Of a DNA stretch of 64,000 bases, positions 40,216-48,307 are shown one piece after another. The position numbers and the translations under genes were made by a program. Position 1 is the first letter of the stretch; every line of letters starts with the position of its first letter. The notes under the pieces are model-generated. The model saw nothing but the letters and a program-made list of their open reading frames with translations. It made no database searches and was not told the DNA's origin. Source of the stretch: Dechloromonas sp. (GTDB taxonomy: Bacteria > Pseudomonadota > Gammaproteobacteria > Burkholderiales > Rhodocyclaceae); assembly GCA_028687035.1 (NCBI GenBank), contig JAQUAX010000011.1:1-64000 (forward strand). Direction: 5' to 3'.

Positions 40216-41535
40216 TCAGGCGGCCATTCGATACGGCAGGCCATCTGTCCAATGATGGTGAATGTAGCCATTGTTGAGCAACAGGCTCGTTACCGTCTGC
40301 TCGCTGACGTCGAACTCGGCGGCGGCTTCTTCGATGGCGTACGAAGAGAAATCACCGCCCAGAAAGGACGTCAATGAATCGATGGGGCACAGAAACTCTG
40401 CGGCGAAAGCACGCTGGTACTTTTGACGAGAAGTCGATAGGTCGGTTGATGCAAGCCAACGCGCTTCGCGGGTCGAGGAGCGGAGGTACTCGCCCAGGAA
40501 ACGCGCCAGTTCGAAGCGTCGCCCGGCCAGGTTGCGCCTGCGCGGAACGAACTTCAATTGATGATCGTTCAGCGGTATCGCCACCGCGACAGGCGACCGT
40601 CCTACCGGCGCCGACCAGTTGGTTGCCGCTTCACTGCTTATGCCAAGCAGGTCATGCAGACTGCAGTCGGGAACCGGACCACCGACATTGCCCATCAGGT
40701 GACGAAGCGCACGAGCGTCATGAATCGCACGCTCCCAAGGTGCCCCGTGCTCCAGGTGAGCGATGCTGTCAGGCGAGATATCGGGGGTGCCGACAATTCC
40801 GCCGGCACCAGCCAGCTGCCCGATGAGCGCCAAATCCGGGGTCGCTCCCGATGCTGCAATCGCCGGCGCCAGCTCCGAGAGTGCCGCGTCTCCGATCTGG
40901 CTCTCCCACTGCAATGCCGCGTCCAGCGCCTGCTCCGGGCATTCCTCGGGATCGAATCCCAGTTCGGCCTCCAGCTTCCTCCGGCGGACCGCGTCGGGAT
41001 CCGCCAGATCTTCCTGCACGAGCGTCCACAGGTGTGCCAAATTCGACCCGGCGAGCTCCTTGGCATCCAGGCGGGCCAGCACGCTGTGCATGAAGCGCTC
41101 GACGCTCTGCTGAAAGCCAGACAACGTGATCATTCTCGGCACTTCCAGCGCTTGCAGGTATTGCACCGACTGGTCCGGCATCATCGACGTCCCGGCCCAC
41201 ACGTGAATCGCCTCACCATCCGGGATGAAGATGACGCGCGGCCACACGAAACCGTGATTGGCTGCACCGAGTTCATGGACCATGCGCCAGTCATGGCCAG
41301 GCTGCTGCGTTGGCAAGGGCTCATGGTTGAGACGCCACCACGAACTCGCAAACCACATGGCCAGCGGGTAGGCAGAGACGAAGACGTTGTCACGCACGGT
41401 CTCCGCCCAGATATCCTGATTCCGGGTCAAGCTGATGTTGTCGACATACATGTCGAGCAGGGCTGCAGTGGCCGTGACTTCCGGCTCTCCGGATGCCGCT
41501 GCCATCCACTTCGTGTTGATGCGCAGTTCAGCCAT
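40216..41535 (-). CDS. ImmA/IrrE-like protein with degenerate peptidase motif
   Basis: A 439-residue protein, not recognised over most of its length. The C-terminal part reads RRFELARFLGEYL then RAFAAEFLCPIDSL, matching the order of an ImmA/IrrE (DUF955) domain. The expected HExxH zinc motif is replaced by Arg-Phe-Leu-Gly-Glu, so it is probably not an active metallopeptidase. A winged-helix-like tail (IEEAAAEFDVSEQTVTSLLLNNGYI) follows, as in that family. The N-terminal 300 residues are acidic and helical. Its ATG lies within the end of the preceding small gene (8-nt overlap), so the two form a unit. Toxin/antitoxin or defence roles are conceivable but unproven. Confidence 0.6.
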   Translation of the reverse strand: MAELRINTKWMAAASGEPEVTATAALLDMYVDNISLTRNQDIWAETVRDNVFVSAYPLAMWFASSWWRLNHEPLPTQQPGHDWRMVHELGAANHGFVWPRVIFIPDGEAIHVWAGTSMMPDQSVQYLQALEVPRMITLSGFQQSVERFMHSVLARLDAKELAGSNLAHLWTLVQEDLADPDAVRRRKLEAELGFDPEECPEQALDAALQWESQIGDAALSELAPAIAASGATPDLALIGQLAGAGGIVGTPDISPDSIAHLEHGAPWERAIHDARALRHLMGNVGGPVPDCSLHDLLGISSEAATNWSAPVGRSPVAVAIPLNDHQLKFVPRRRNLAGRRFELARFLGEYLRSSTREARWLASTDLSTSRQKYQRAFAAEFLCPIDSLTSFLGGDFSSYAIEEAAAEFDVSEQTVTSLLLNNGYIHHHWTDGLPYRMAA

Positions 41536-41968
41536 CGAGGCGACCCCAACGATGAATCACTTCCAGCGCCAGAGGATCAGTCTCGGGCATGGGGTAGCCG
41601 TGATAGATCCCCAAGCAGGGGTTCTCAAGCTGCGCCTCCATGGCAAAACCGTGGTCAGTGACTGCCCAGATGTTCTTCGGCCACTCGCCAACCATCCGGT
41701 CGCTCACAAGGCCCTTGCGCAGTCCCGCGCGCAGCAACTCTTCGGCTTCGTCACGCTTGAAAATCCTGGCGACATCGCACAATGATTTCCCTTGTCTTGG
41801 ATCGGAAGGTGGAACCAGCCCGAAATCGCCGGGGTTCTTCTTATGCTCCGGGTTGCCGCCATAGCGAGCGCGACAGCCCAAGGCCTGGAACTCGGCCATA
41901 CGCACTTCTGCCTCAGCAGGCGAGAGTAGTTTGCGTTTGGGATTAAACTGGGCGTAGCGACGCTTCAT
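41528..41968 (-). CDS. Small protein of unknown function paired with the ImmA-like gene
   Basis: A 146-residue basic protein with no recognised domain. The most distinctive segments are RARYGGNPEHKKNPGDFGL and RKGLVSDRMVGEWPKNIWAVTD. I recall proteins with the NPEHKxNPGDF pattern as small partners of larger genes in accessory regions, but without known function. The start is uncertain: ATG 41968 lacks a clear ribosome-binding site and TTG 41986 is an alternative. It overlaps the ImmA-like gene, implying coupled translation. Confidence 0.6.
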   Translation of the reverse strand: MKRRYAQFNPKRKLLSPAEAEVRMAEFQALGCRARYGGNPEHKKNPGDFGLVPPSDPRQGKSLCDVARIFKRDEAEELLRAGLRKGLVSDRMVGEWPKNIWAVTDHGFAMEAQLENPCLGIYHGYPMPETDPLALEVIHRWGRLDG

Positions 41969-42042
41969 CGTGTATGGGGCAGGCAATGACCGCTTTTGAG
42001 TCTACCAGCTAATTCAATGCTCAGGCCAAGGTGGATCGGTAC

Positions 42043-42372
42043 TCATGCATGCGCGTGATTTTCGGGCTCGACGGAAAGGCGCAGACCGACCGTCTTCAAC
42101 ACCGCAAGCAGCGTTTTCAGCGTCGGGTTACCTTTGGGTGACAGGGCGCGATAAAGGGATTCCCGGCTGATACCCGCTTCGGCAGCAACCACGCCGAGAC
42201 CGCCGTAGGCTTCGGCGACCGTGCGCAGTGCAAGCAACCCGGCTGCCCGGTCATCGGGATTGTCGAGCGATTCCATTGCCGCTTTCAGATACTCGACGGC
42301 CAATTCACGATCGGCCCGCAATTCGGCAAGCTCCAACTCATGGTGCGATACCGCGCCTTCGACTCTGCTCAT
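42043..42372 (-). CDS. Antidote-like HTH protein (HigA-type), no toxin partner seen
   Basis: A 109-residue protein. An N-terminal helical region (ELRADRELAVEYLKAAMESLD) is followed by an HTH: GGLGVVAAEAGISRESLYRAL, then KGNPTLKTLLAVLKTVGLRLSV. This is the HigA branch annotated as 'addiction module antidote protein', normally paired with a HigB/RelE-like toxin just upstream. No toxin gene is visible on either side. The start at 42372 is preceded by AAGGTGG; an in-frame ATG at 42390 is less likely. A perfect palindrome lies 30 nt upstream. Confidence 0.8.
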   Translation of the reverse strand: MSRVEGAVSHHELELAELRADRELAVEYLKAAMESLDNPDDRAAGLLALRTVAEAYGGLGVVAAEAGISRESLYRALSPKGNPTLKTLLAVLKTVGLRLSVEPENHAHA

Positions 42373-42401
42373 ACCTGCCACCTTTTCCATTCCGACCGAT
42401 T

Positions 42402-42417
42402 GTAGCTTAAAAGCTAC
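42402..42417 (-). promoter_or_regulatory. Palindromic operator of the antidote-like gene
   Basis: GTAGCTT-AA-AAGCTAC is a perfect 7+7 palindrome 30 nt before the start codon, in a short AT-rich stretch. This is the usual position for an autoregulatory HigA-type operator. Confidence 0.6.
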
Positions 42418-42451
42418 TAAAAGCAGTATCGGCGGCCCCGAATCACCCGAC

Positions 42452-42868
42452 TCAAGCGCCTGCCCGACTCTCCGTTCGGGGCAATCGAGCTTCGTCCGCA
42501 CGCCTCAAACACCCCGCCAGCGCCGCGTCCATCGTCGCCAGGTGGGTGGCAAACCAGCCGGGCAGCGCTTCGGCGTAGCGGCGTGCCGCGGCCAGACGGC
42601 CGGCGGCGACGCCGCGGCCGAAGTGGGCGAGTTCGCCGAGCACCCGCAGGTGCTCGGCATGGTGCTCGCCGGTCGCCGGGAAGCGGCAGGCCTTCATCAG
42701 CCGGCCCTCGTTGTCGAAATGCCGCCGCGTATGCTCGTGCAACTGCGCGAACAGCGCCGGGAATTCGGCATCGCCGGCCCGGCGCAGCGCGTCGGCCAGT
42801 TCGACGAACTCGCGGTGGGTGGCATCCATCTCCGCCACCCCGAGCGCCTGCGCTTCCGACCAGGGCAT
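42452..42868 (-). CDS. Bacteriohemerythrin
   Basis: A 138-residue hemerythrin-domain protein that binds O2 at a di-iron centre. Ligand positions can be followed in order: MDATHREF (His), HEHTRRHFDNEG (His and the HxxxE pair), GEHHAEH (His pair) and HLATMD (HxxxxD). It is the last gene of a three-gene operon whose first gene is preceded by a NifA-type site; its ATG overlaps the previous stop (ATGA). O2 buffering or delivery during nitrogen fixation is a reasonable inference. Confidence 0.9.
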   Translation of the reverse strand: MPWSEAQALGVAEMDATHREFVELADALRRAGDAEFPALFAQLHEHTRRHFDNEGRLMKACRFPATGEHHAEHLRVLGELAHFGRGVAAGRLAAARRYAEALPGWFATHLATMDAALAGCLRRADEARLPRTESRAGA

Positions 42869-43419
42869 CAGACGGCCCCGTGCGTTTCGCGTTTGGCGCT
42901 ATTGGTCTTCGCGTCCTCGACCGCCATCGCCGGCAGCTTGAAACGGTGGTCCTTGATCGCCTCGTACAGCGTCACCACCTTGTCGGCGGCGCCCTGCCCC
43001 TTGAAATCGCCCTTCTCCAGCGCGGCGAGATCGATCAGTTCGTTCCACACCATGCCCTGGACCAGCGGGATGAACGCCACGTTGGCGCCATTGACCGTGG
43101 AAACGAAACCGTCGTCGATGTTCACCGTGAACAGCACGACCAGCGTGCCCGGCTTCAGGTCGGCGCCGTACTTGTCGAGCAGGGACGGGAAATGCTGCAG
43201 CTCGTCCAGCGAGCCGGCCAGCAGCTTCAGCTCGTCGCCGGCAGCCAGCACGATGGCCTGCTTGAGCACCTCGACCGGCGGCTTACGCCGGCCCTGGGCG
43301 TCGGCGACCTCGCCCTCGCGGAGCACCAGTTCGCCGCGATAGGCGGCCCAGCCGGCGGTACTGGCGGCTTCACGGAAATTGGCGTTGAAAAAGAGCGGTT
43401 CGTAGCGATCCAGCAACAT
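42868..43419 (-). CDS. Unknown protein in the SIR2-like/hemerythrin operon
   Basis: A 183-residue soluble protein, not recognised. There is no signal peptide or transmembrane helix. It has acidic helices and a hydrophobic segment GTLVVLFTVNIDDGFVSTVNGANVAFIPLV, described here in parts, that could form a beta sheet. The composition looks like a cytoplasmic, folded protein. GGGAGGAAAA precedes the ATG at 43419, 26 nt after the SIR2-like gene's stop; its own stop overlaps the hemerythrin start. The context points to a function shared with both neighbours. Confidence 0.65.
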   Translation of the reverse strand: MLLDRYEPLFFNANFREAASTAGWAAYRGELVLREGEVADAQGRRKPPVEVLKQAIVLAAGDELKLLAGSLDELQHFPSLLDKYGADLKPGTLVVLFTVNIDDGFVSTVNGANVAFIPLVQGMVWNELIDLAALEKGDFKGQGAADKVVTLYEAIKDHRFKLPAMAVEDAKTNSAKRETHGAV

Positions 43420-43445
43420 GCGGTTTTCCTCCCGTTTTGAAAAAG

Positions 43446-44282
43446 TCAGGCCGCGACTGCGGCGCCGATGAACTCGAACACGTCGCCCTCGATGATCTCG
43501 AGGCCGACCTTCCTGCAGAAGCGGCGTTCCTTGTCGGTCGGCGCCGCGATGAAGGCCCAGCCGGACGGCTCGGCCGCCGCGTAGATCATGTCGGCCAGCA
43601 CCATGCGCTCGGTGTCGCGGTTCAGCCGCAGGCCCATCAGCAGGTAGCGCTTGCCCTGACGCAGCGCCTTGATCTCCGGCGGGATCGAGAAGCCGCCCAT
43701 CAGCTCGGTGATGAAATCCACGTAGTCGGCGTCCGACGCGATATAGACGCCCTCCGGCCGCGGCGTGCCCATCGGCTTGAACAGGATGGGCAGCGCCGGA
43801 TCGACCGCCTGGGCCCTGGCATAGGCCTGGCCGTCCCAGCGCCAGACCTTGTAGCGGAAATCGGTGCCGCCGATGCGCGCGATGCCGACCACCAGGTTGT
43901 GCGGCACGCCGGCGTACGAATCCTGCAGCTGCGTGTCGCGGTTGATGTCGATCACGTAATGCGGCGAAATCGACTTCAGCCAGTCGTGCACCGCGCCGCG
44001 CGTCCATGCCGTCTCGCCGTAGGTGCGGTTCAGGAAGCGGGTGACCGTGGTCCGCCCGCGCTTCAGCTCCACGTTCATCGCCGCGCGCGGGAATTCGTAC
44101 ATCAGCTTGGGCGCCATCGGCTTGCCGTCGTTCATCGCGAGGATCAGCGAATCGCTGTCGGCCGGGATCGGCGCGCCGCTCGCCGCGTTGCGCACGTCGG
44201 CCAGCACGCCGGGGCCGAGATAGGGAACGATGCTGCCGTCGCGCAGGCCGGCCAGCAGGTGTTGTCGGAGTTCTGGGGTCAT
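43446..44282 (-). CDS. SIR2-like domain protein, candidate NifA-regulated
   Basis: A 278-residue soluble protein. GSIVPYLGPGVL at the N-terminus resembles the NAD-binding loop of SIR2-type folds. The middle (PHYVIDINRDTQLQD) and late (ILFKPMGTPRPEGVYIASDADYVDF, KRYLLMGLRLNRDTERM) segments follow the SIR2_2 pattern of His/Gly-rich strand, two-residue turn and Gly-x-x-x-x-Arg/Asp end. Several catalytic positions of true sirtuins are missing, so NAD binding or cleavage is uncertain. It heads a tightly packed three-gene operon with an unknown gene and hemerythrin, downstream of a TGT-N10-ACA site. Confidence 0.72.
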   Translation of the reverse strand: MTPELRQHLLAGLRDGSIVPYLGPGVLADVRNAASGAPIPADSDSLILAMNDGKPMAPKLMYEFPRAAMNVELKRGRTTVTRFLNRTYGETAWTRGAVHDWLKSISPHYVIDINRDTQLQDSYAGVPHNLVVGIARIGGTDFRYKVWRWDGQAYARAQAVDPALPILFKPMGTPRPEGVYIASDADYVDFITELMGGFSIPPEIKALRQGKRYLLMGLRLNRDTERMVLADMIYAAAEPSGWAFIAAPTDKERRFCRKVGLEIIEGDVFEFIGAAVAA

Positions 44283-44318
44283 CGGGATTCTCTGGAGTTG
44301 GGTTGGCATCCCCTGACA

Positions 44319-44333
44319 GCAAGTTCCAGACCC
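44319..44333 (-). promoter_or_regulatory. Candidate sigma-54 promoter of the SIR2-like operon
   Basis: On the minus strand GGGTCT-GGAAC-TTGC keeps the invariant GG-N10-GC spacing of -24/-12 promoters, though the -24 block is poor (GGGTCT against TGGCAC). Transcription would begin near 44307, about 25 nt before the start codon, the same leader length as nifB. Confidence 0.45.
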
Positions 44334-44383
44334 GGGCCGTACCCACGCAACGGCGCGGCTTTCCGGGCGCCGCGCCGACGGCT

Positions 44384-44399
44384 TGTCGGCTTCGCGACA
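44384..44399. promoter_or_regulatory. NifA-type upstream activator sequence of the SIR2-like operon
   Basis: TGTCGGCTTCGCGACA is an exact TGT-N10-ACA site, here a full palindrome. The flanks match the nifB site: both read TGTCG-N6-CGACAAG. It lies 50 bp upstream of the candidate sigma-54 promoter. The 350-bp gap it occupies (44283-44632) otherwise shows no gene. A chance hairpin is the alternative explanation. Confidence 0.6.
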
Positions 44400-44632
44400 A
44401 GACATCGACACCGGCCATGCCCCTGCTGAGGCCTGCGCCATCTATTCAGGACGCCATGCCAACCCGTCGCTGCCGCACAAGAAGCATCTCACCCGACGAT
44501 GCCGAATCGATGTTGCGTCAAACGAATCCTCGGGATGACAATGGCCTGGGCTTGTCGATTTACGCATCAGGAAAGTCATTCATCCGAATTTTCCCTCAGT
44601 CCCGGGAGCAAACATTCGAACGAGGTAAATCC

Positions 44633-46213
44633 ATGACGACGATCAAACGCCTGTGGTGGCTGCTAATCCTGCCCTTGGCACCGGGAGCATGTTCGAGCAT
44701 TCACTACCAGCAGCAAATTGCCAAACCTCCCGCATACGAAACGGCCAAAGCCGCATCGCCCGATCCTCGATCCAACTCCCCCCATCGAAAGATCGCGATC
44801 TTCTTCGACGGCACGGCCAACAACGTCGAGTCGGATACCAATGTCAAACGCTTGCATTCACTGGTTTCGCTGCAAAACAAACCCGAAATCGCCACCCTGT
44901 ACATCGAGGGCGTGGGAGTCGACAACGACCTGATCGGCGCCGGCACCGGCCGGGGGTTCAGAAACCGCGTCGCGCTGGCCTACAGCTTTTTGCTGGCCAA
45001 TTACCATGCCGGCGACCGGATCTATCTCTTCGGTTTCAGCCGGGGCGCCTACCAGGCGCGTGCGCTGGCTTCCATGCTGTACTACGTCGGCCTGCCCGAT
45101 GCGCCGGAGCAGAAAGAAAATTCGCTTTTTGAAGAGAATCTTCAGCATGCAATGACCCTGTTTGACGAAATGAAGGAAGGCTTTCACGAACGCCGCTACC
45201 CATGCTCGATTGCCGGCGTGCGCGCCGAATCGACAGGGCGCTACAAATCCCGCCGGGTCGAGGTTCTCGGTCTGTGGGACACCGTCGAGGCATTGGGCGG
45301 CGGGATACTGGGCTGGAGCGAACGCCTCGGGCACAAGGCGGACATCAAGGCCTTCCACGTCGACATCGACGAGCCCAACGACCGTTACGGCGATCAACTC
45401 TGGAATGTGAACCACGTATTTCACGCCGTTTCGCTGGACGACGACCGGGAATGGATCTTCACGCCGCTGCTGGCTTCACGGCAGCACCTGCTGAGCAACA
45501 AACGCCTGCCGAACCGCGACGAGCGATCGACAAGGTTTGCTGACGACTGCCCATCCCCGAAGGAGGTCGACTTCTCGACGATATCCATCGAGGGCGATGC
45601 TTCGCCCGGAGCCCCGAACATCTCGGAAGTCTGGTTCGCCGGCGCCCACAGCGACGTCGGAGGCGGATACGTCGGCACCGACCTGCCCGGCGTCAGCCTG
45701 AACTGGATGATCGGCATGCTGGAGAAAAACGCGAACGCCGGTCTGCTGCCCCGGGGGAGCGAAGTCCGCGAAGACCCCTTCGGCAGCAGCCACGATCCCG
45801 AGGCCGGGATGTGGTCGCCGCTCTATCACAACGTCAACCGCAACCTCGCAGCCCATGCCCTCGGCCAAGCCGCGACCTGCGGCCTGGCCGGAGACTCGAC
45901 TCGCTGCGGTGCGGCGGGCATCCATGAACCAATGGCCGGGCTGGCCGGCAAGCTCTGCGTACATGAAAGCGTGTTCCAGCGGCGCCGCCTGATGCCGCCG
46001 CGAGACCACGAAAACACCTATCTCGACCTGCTGGAACCCGGCACGATCTGCGTCAGGGCAAGCGATCAACTGAGCAATCCGCGAATCCTGCGCCAGGCCC
46101 CCTGGCCAAAGGACGCTGCCGGCTGCCCCTCCGGTACCCGGGAACTGATCATCGAATCCTGGCAACGGAACGGTGAGAAATGCCCCTCTTTCGTCCGGGA
46201 GGCAACACGATGA
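44633..46213 (+). CDS. DUF2235 alpha/beta-hydrolase, probable exported lipoprotein
   Basis: A 526-residue protein of the DUF2235/Tle1-like hydrolase family. KIAIFFDGTANN (about 54-65), the nucleophile elbow GFSRGAYQAR, LWDTVEALG and AGAHSDVGGGY are the family hallmarks, giving a Ser-Asp-His triad. The N-terminus has a hydrophobic stretch ending in PGAC, so it is likely secreted and perhaps lipidated, unlike most type VI lipase effectors, which lack signal peptides. CGAGG precedes the ATG. The stop overlaps the next gene. No type VI genes are nearby. Confidence 0.8.
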   Translation: MTTIKRLWWLLILPLAPGACSSIHYQQQIAKPPAYETAKAASPDPRSNSPHRKIAIFFDGTANNVESDTNVKRLHSLVSLQNKPEIATLYIEGVGVDNDLIGAGTGRGFRNRVALAYSFLLANYHAGDRIYLFGFSRGAYQARALASMLYYVGLPDAPEQKENSLFEENLQHAMTLFDEMKEGFHERRYPCSIAGVRAESTGRYKSRRVEVLGLWDTVEALGGGILGWSERLGHKADIKAFHVDIDEPNDRYGDQLWNVNHVFHAVSLDDDREWIFTPLLASRQHLLSNKRLPNRDERSTRFADDCPSPKEVDFSTISIEGDASPGAPNISEVWFAGAHSDVGGGYVGTDLPGVSLNWMIGMLEKNANAGLLPRGSEVREDPFGSSHDPEAGMWSPLYHNVNRNLAAHALGQAATCGLAGDSTRCGAAGIHEPMAGLAGKLCVHESVFQRRRLMPPRDHENTYLDLLEPGTICVRASDQLSNPRILRQAPWPKDAAGCPSGTRELIIESWQRNGEKCPSFVREATR

Positions 46214-46893
46214 AAGCGCAAACTCCACTGTCCCGGCACACCGCGAGCCGGTATCGCCATCTGGCCGTTCTCTCCCTGGGAGCGCTTTGCGGATGCGCCT
46301 CGGTCGTCGTCGATCCGCAAGCGGTCGACCAATTTCTCCCCGAGCAGGCCGCCAACGGAGCCTCCTGCCGAGAACTGAACGCGCCGGGCTCGAACGGCAA
46401 GTCATGCCGGTTCATAGTCCAACCCGGCGTCCGCTACGATCAGCAAGGCAATCGCACCGGCATCCACGTAAAGCCCGACGAACGCTACCGGATTACGCTG
46501 CCCGACAAACAGTTCTGGTACGACCTCGACCGCCGGGTTCCCGCCCCCGATGGCGACAGCGGCGGCGGAATAACCAAGTGCATGGGGTTCACCAAGCACC
46601 ATACCGAACTGAAATGGTTTGCCCTGATGGCGACAGTCAAGCCGCTCGGGCCGCGATCCGCATTCCCCGGTGATCCCCACGCGAAAGCCATATCGACCGG
46701 CAAAGACGTTTTCTGCCCGGCAGTTGAAGGCGAACTCAGTTTTTACGTCAATGATGCGGCATGGTTTTACGACAACAATTCCGGGCGCATCCTGGTCGTG
46801 ATCGAGCGACTGCCGGATTGCCCCGGGTGCAGCAACGCCGCGGCCGAACAGCAGTGCAACAGCCAAACGACTCCGGGCGCCAGCCCCCGCTGA
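46210..46893 (+). CDS. Lipoprotein coupled to the DUF2235 hydrolase
   Basis: A 227-residue protein. A long signal peptide ends at LCGC, a lipobox, near residue 29. The second half (YRITLPDKQFWYDLDRRVP ... LSFYVNDAAWFYDNNSGRI) resembles the jelly-roll of PA-IL-type galactose lectins, a weak similarity by eye. The ATG overlaps the hydrolase stop (ATGA), so the pair is translationally coupled. It could be an immunity protein, a substrate-binding partner or a cell-surface lectin. Confidence 0.65.
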   Translation: MKAQTPLSRHTASRYRHLAVLSLGALCGCASVVVDPQAVDQFLPEQAANGASCRELNAPGSNGKSCRFIVQPGVRYDQQGNRTGIHVKPDERYRITLPDKQFWYDLDRRVPAPDGDSGGGITKCMGFTKHHTELKWFALMATVKPLGPRSAFPGDPHAKAISTGKDVFCPAVEGELSFYVNDAAWFYDNNSGRILVVIERLPDCPGCSNAAAEQQCNSQTTPGASPR

Positions 46894-46949
46894 GCAGCGC
46901 CCTCGGCAACCCCGAACCAATCCGGTTGCCGATGCGCCATAATCCCCGC

Positions 46950-48230
46950 ATGCTCCACGACCCCCACTACCTGCACAGCATCGTCACGCTGGGCGAGCGC
47001 CACCCGGTGATCGCCCACCGGCCGATCACCACGGTCAACGGCATCAAGCTGGTCGATTCCGGCGTCCGCCTGTCGGCAGCGCTGTACGACAAGCTGGTCC
47101 GGCACAAGCTGCTGCCGGAAATCGACGAGTGCCTGAGCATCGCCGACCCCGTCACGCCCGCCGCGCTGGCCGCCGCCGCGCAGGCCCTGCTCGATGAAGG
47201 CGGGCTGGCCGGCCAGCTCGCCCGGCACATCGAAACGGCCGCAGTCGGCCGCGTCTTCGCCGCGCTGCCGCTCGCCCCGGCGCTCGCCTTCAAGCTGACG
47301 CTGGCCCGCGAACAGCGCCCCCGGCTGTTCCGCCACAGCCTGCAGGTCGCGCTGTGCGCCGTGATCCTCGCCATGCAGCACCCGGGCGCCAGCGAGCAAG
47401 GGCTGATCCAGGCCGCCGCCGCCGGCCTCTTCCACGACCTCGGCCTGCTCCACGTCGCTCCCGAAGTCGTCGACCGGCCCGGCGCGCTCAGCGAACAGGA
47501 ACGCCACCATATCTACTCGCACCCGGTCGCCGGCCACCTGATCCTCAGCCGCTTCCCCGAATGGCACCCGACGGTCAGCGCCGCCGTGCTCGAACACCAC
47601 GAACGCCTGGACGCCAGCGGCTACCCGCGCGGCCTCGGCGGCGACGACATCTCGCCGCTCGGCCAGCTGCTCGCCGTCGCCGAACTGGCCGCGTCGATGT
47701 TCTTCGGCCAGCGTTCGATCCCGCTCGCCGACAGCGTTCATGTCGTGCTGCGCCTGAACCAGGGCAAGATCAACCGCGACATCGCCGACCTGCTGACCAG
47801 CCTGGCCCTCGACGGCCCGCACAACGCAGCGCCGGACGCCGGAGGCGTCGATTATTCGGCGGTACTCGGCCGGCTGGTCGGGCTGTCGATGGCGATCCAG
47901 CACTGGCACCAGCTCGCCGGACAGTTCGCCGACCAGCCGATCGCCGCGCTAATCGGCCGGCGCCTCGAACGGCTGGAACACAACCTGGCCGGCATCGGCA
48001 TCGACCTGCAGTACTGGGTGATGATCGACAACGACCTGGCGGCCGATACCGCGTCGCTGCACGAACTGGCGACCGGCGTCGAGGAAGCGCGCTGGCAACT
48101 GCGCGCCATCGCCCAGGAAGCGCGCCGCGACTGGGAGCGCCTGCAGCCGAAACATCCCCGCGCCAGACAGGAAATCCACGCCTGGATAGCGCGCGTCGAG
48201 GAAGACGACGCGCCGGGCAACCCGGCCTGA
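46950..48230 (+). CDS. HD-GYP domain protein (probable c-di-GMP phosphodiesterase)
   Basis: A 426-residue cytoplasmic protein. The N-terminal third is not recognised. The HD-GYP domain runs from about 115 to 270: RHSLQ, AGLFHDLGLLHV, HPVAGHLIL, EHHERLDASGYPRGL and the following AELAASM. The C-terminal 150 residues are helical. Hydrolysis of cyclic di-GMP is expected. The start at 46950 is preferred because CATAAT at 46938-46943 looks like a -10 element; ATG 46932 would then lie outside the transcript. It is followed by a strong hairpin. Confidence 0.85.
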   Translation: MLHDPHYLHSIVTLGERHPVIAHRPITTVNGIKLVDSGVRLSAALYDKLVRHKLLPEIDECLSIADPVTPAALAAAAQALLDEGGLAGQLARHIETAAVGRVFAALPLAPALAFKLTLAREQRPRLFRHSLQVALCAVILAMQHPGASEQGLIQAAAAGLFHDLGLLHVAPEVVDRPGALSEQERHHIYSHPVAGHLILSRFPEWHPTVSAAVLEHHERLDASGYPRGLGGDDISPLGQLLAVAELAASMFFGQRSIPLADSVHVVLRLNQGKINRDIADLLTSLALDGPHNAAPDAGGVDYSAVLGRLVGLSMAIQHWHQLAGQFADQPIAALIGRRLERLEHNLAGIGIDLQYWVMIDNDLAADTASLHELATGVEEARWQLRAIAQEARRDWERLQPKHPRARQEIHAWIARVEEDDAPGNPA

Positions 48231-48256
48231 ACGGCCGCAGCCGGAGTCAACGCAAA

Positions 48257-48278
48257 GGCCCCACCTAAGGGTGGGGCC
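48257..48278. terminator. Hairpin terminator between HD-GYP gene and HTH gene
   Basis: GGCCCCACC-TAAG-GGTGGGGCC is a perfect 9-bp GC-rich stem with a 4-nt loop, 27 bp after the HD-GYP stop. A second hairpin (48287-48310, TGATTGCT paired with AGCAATCA) overlaps the stop of the convergent HTH gene. Together they can stop transcription from both sides. Confidence 0.8.
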
Positions 48279-48307
48279 TCCAGTTGTGATTGCTTGTTGG
48301 AGAGCAA

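Noticed and set aside
44384-44399. Palindrome read as a terminator hairpin
   Set aside because: No gene ends next to it and no T run follows; the match to the nifB activator site is a better explanation.
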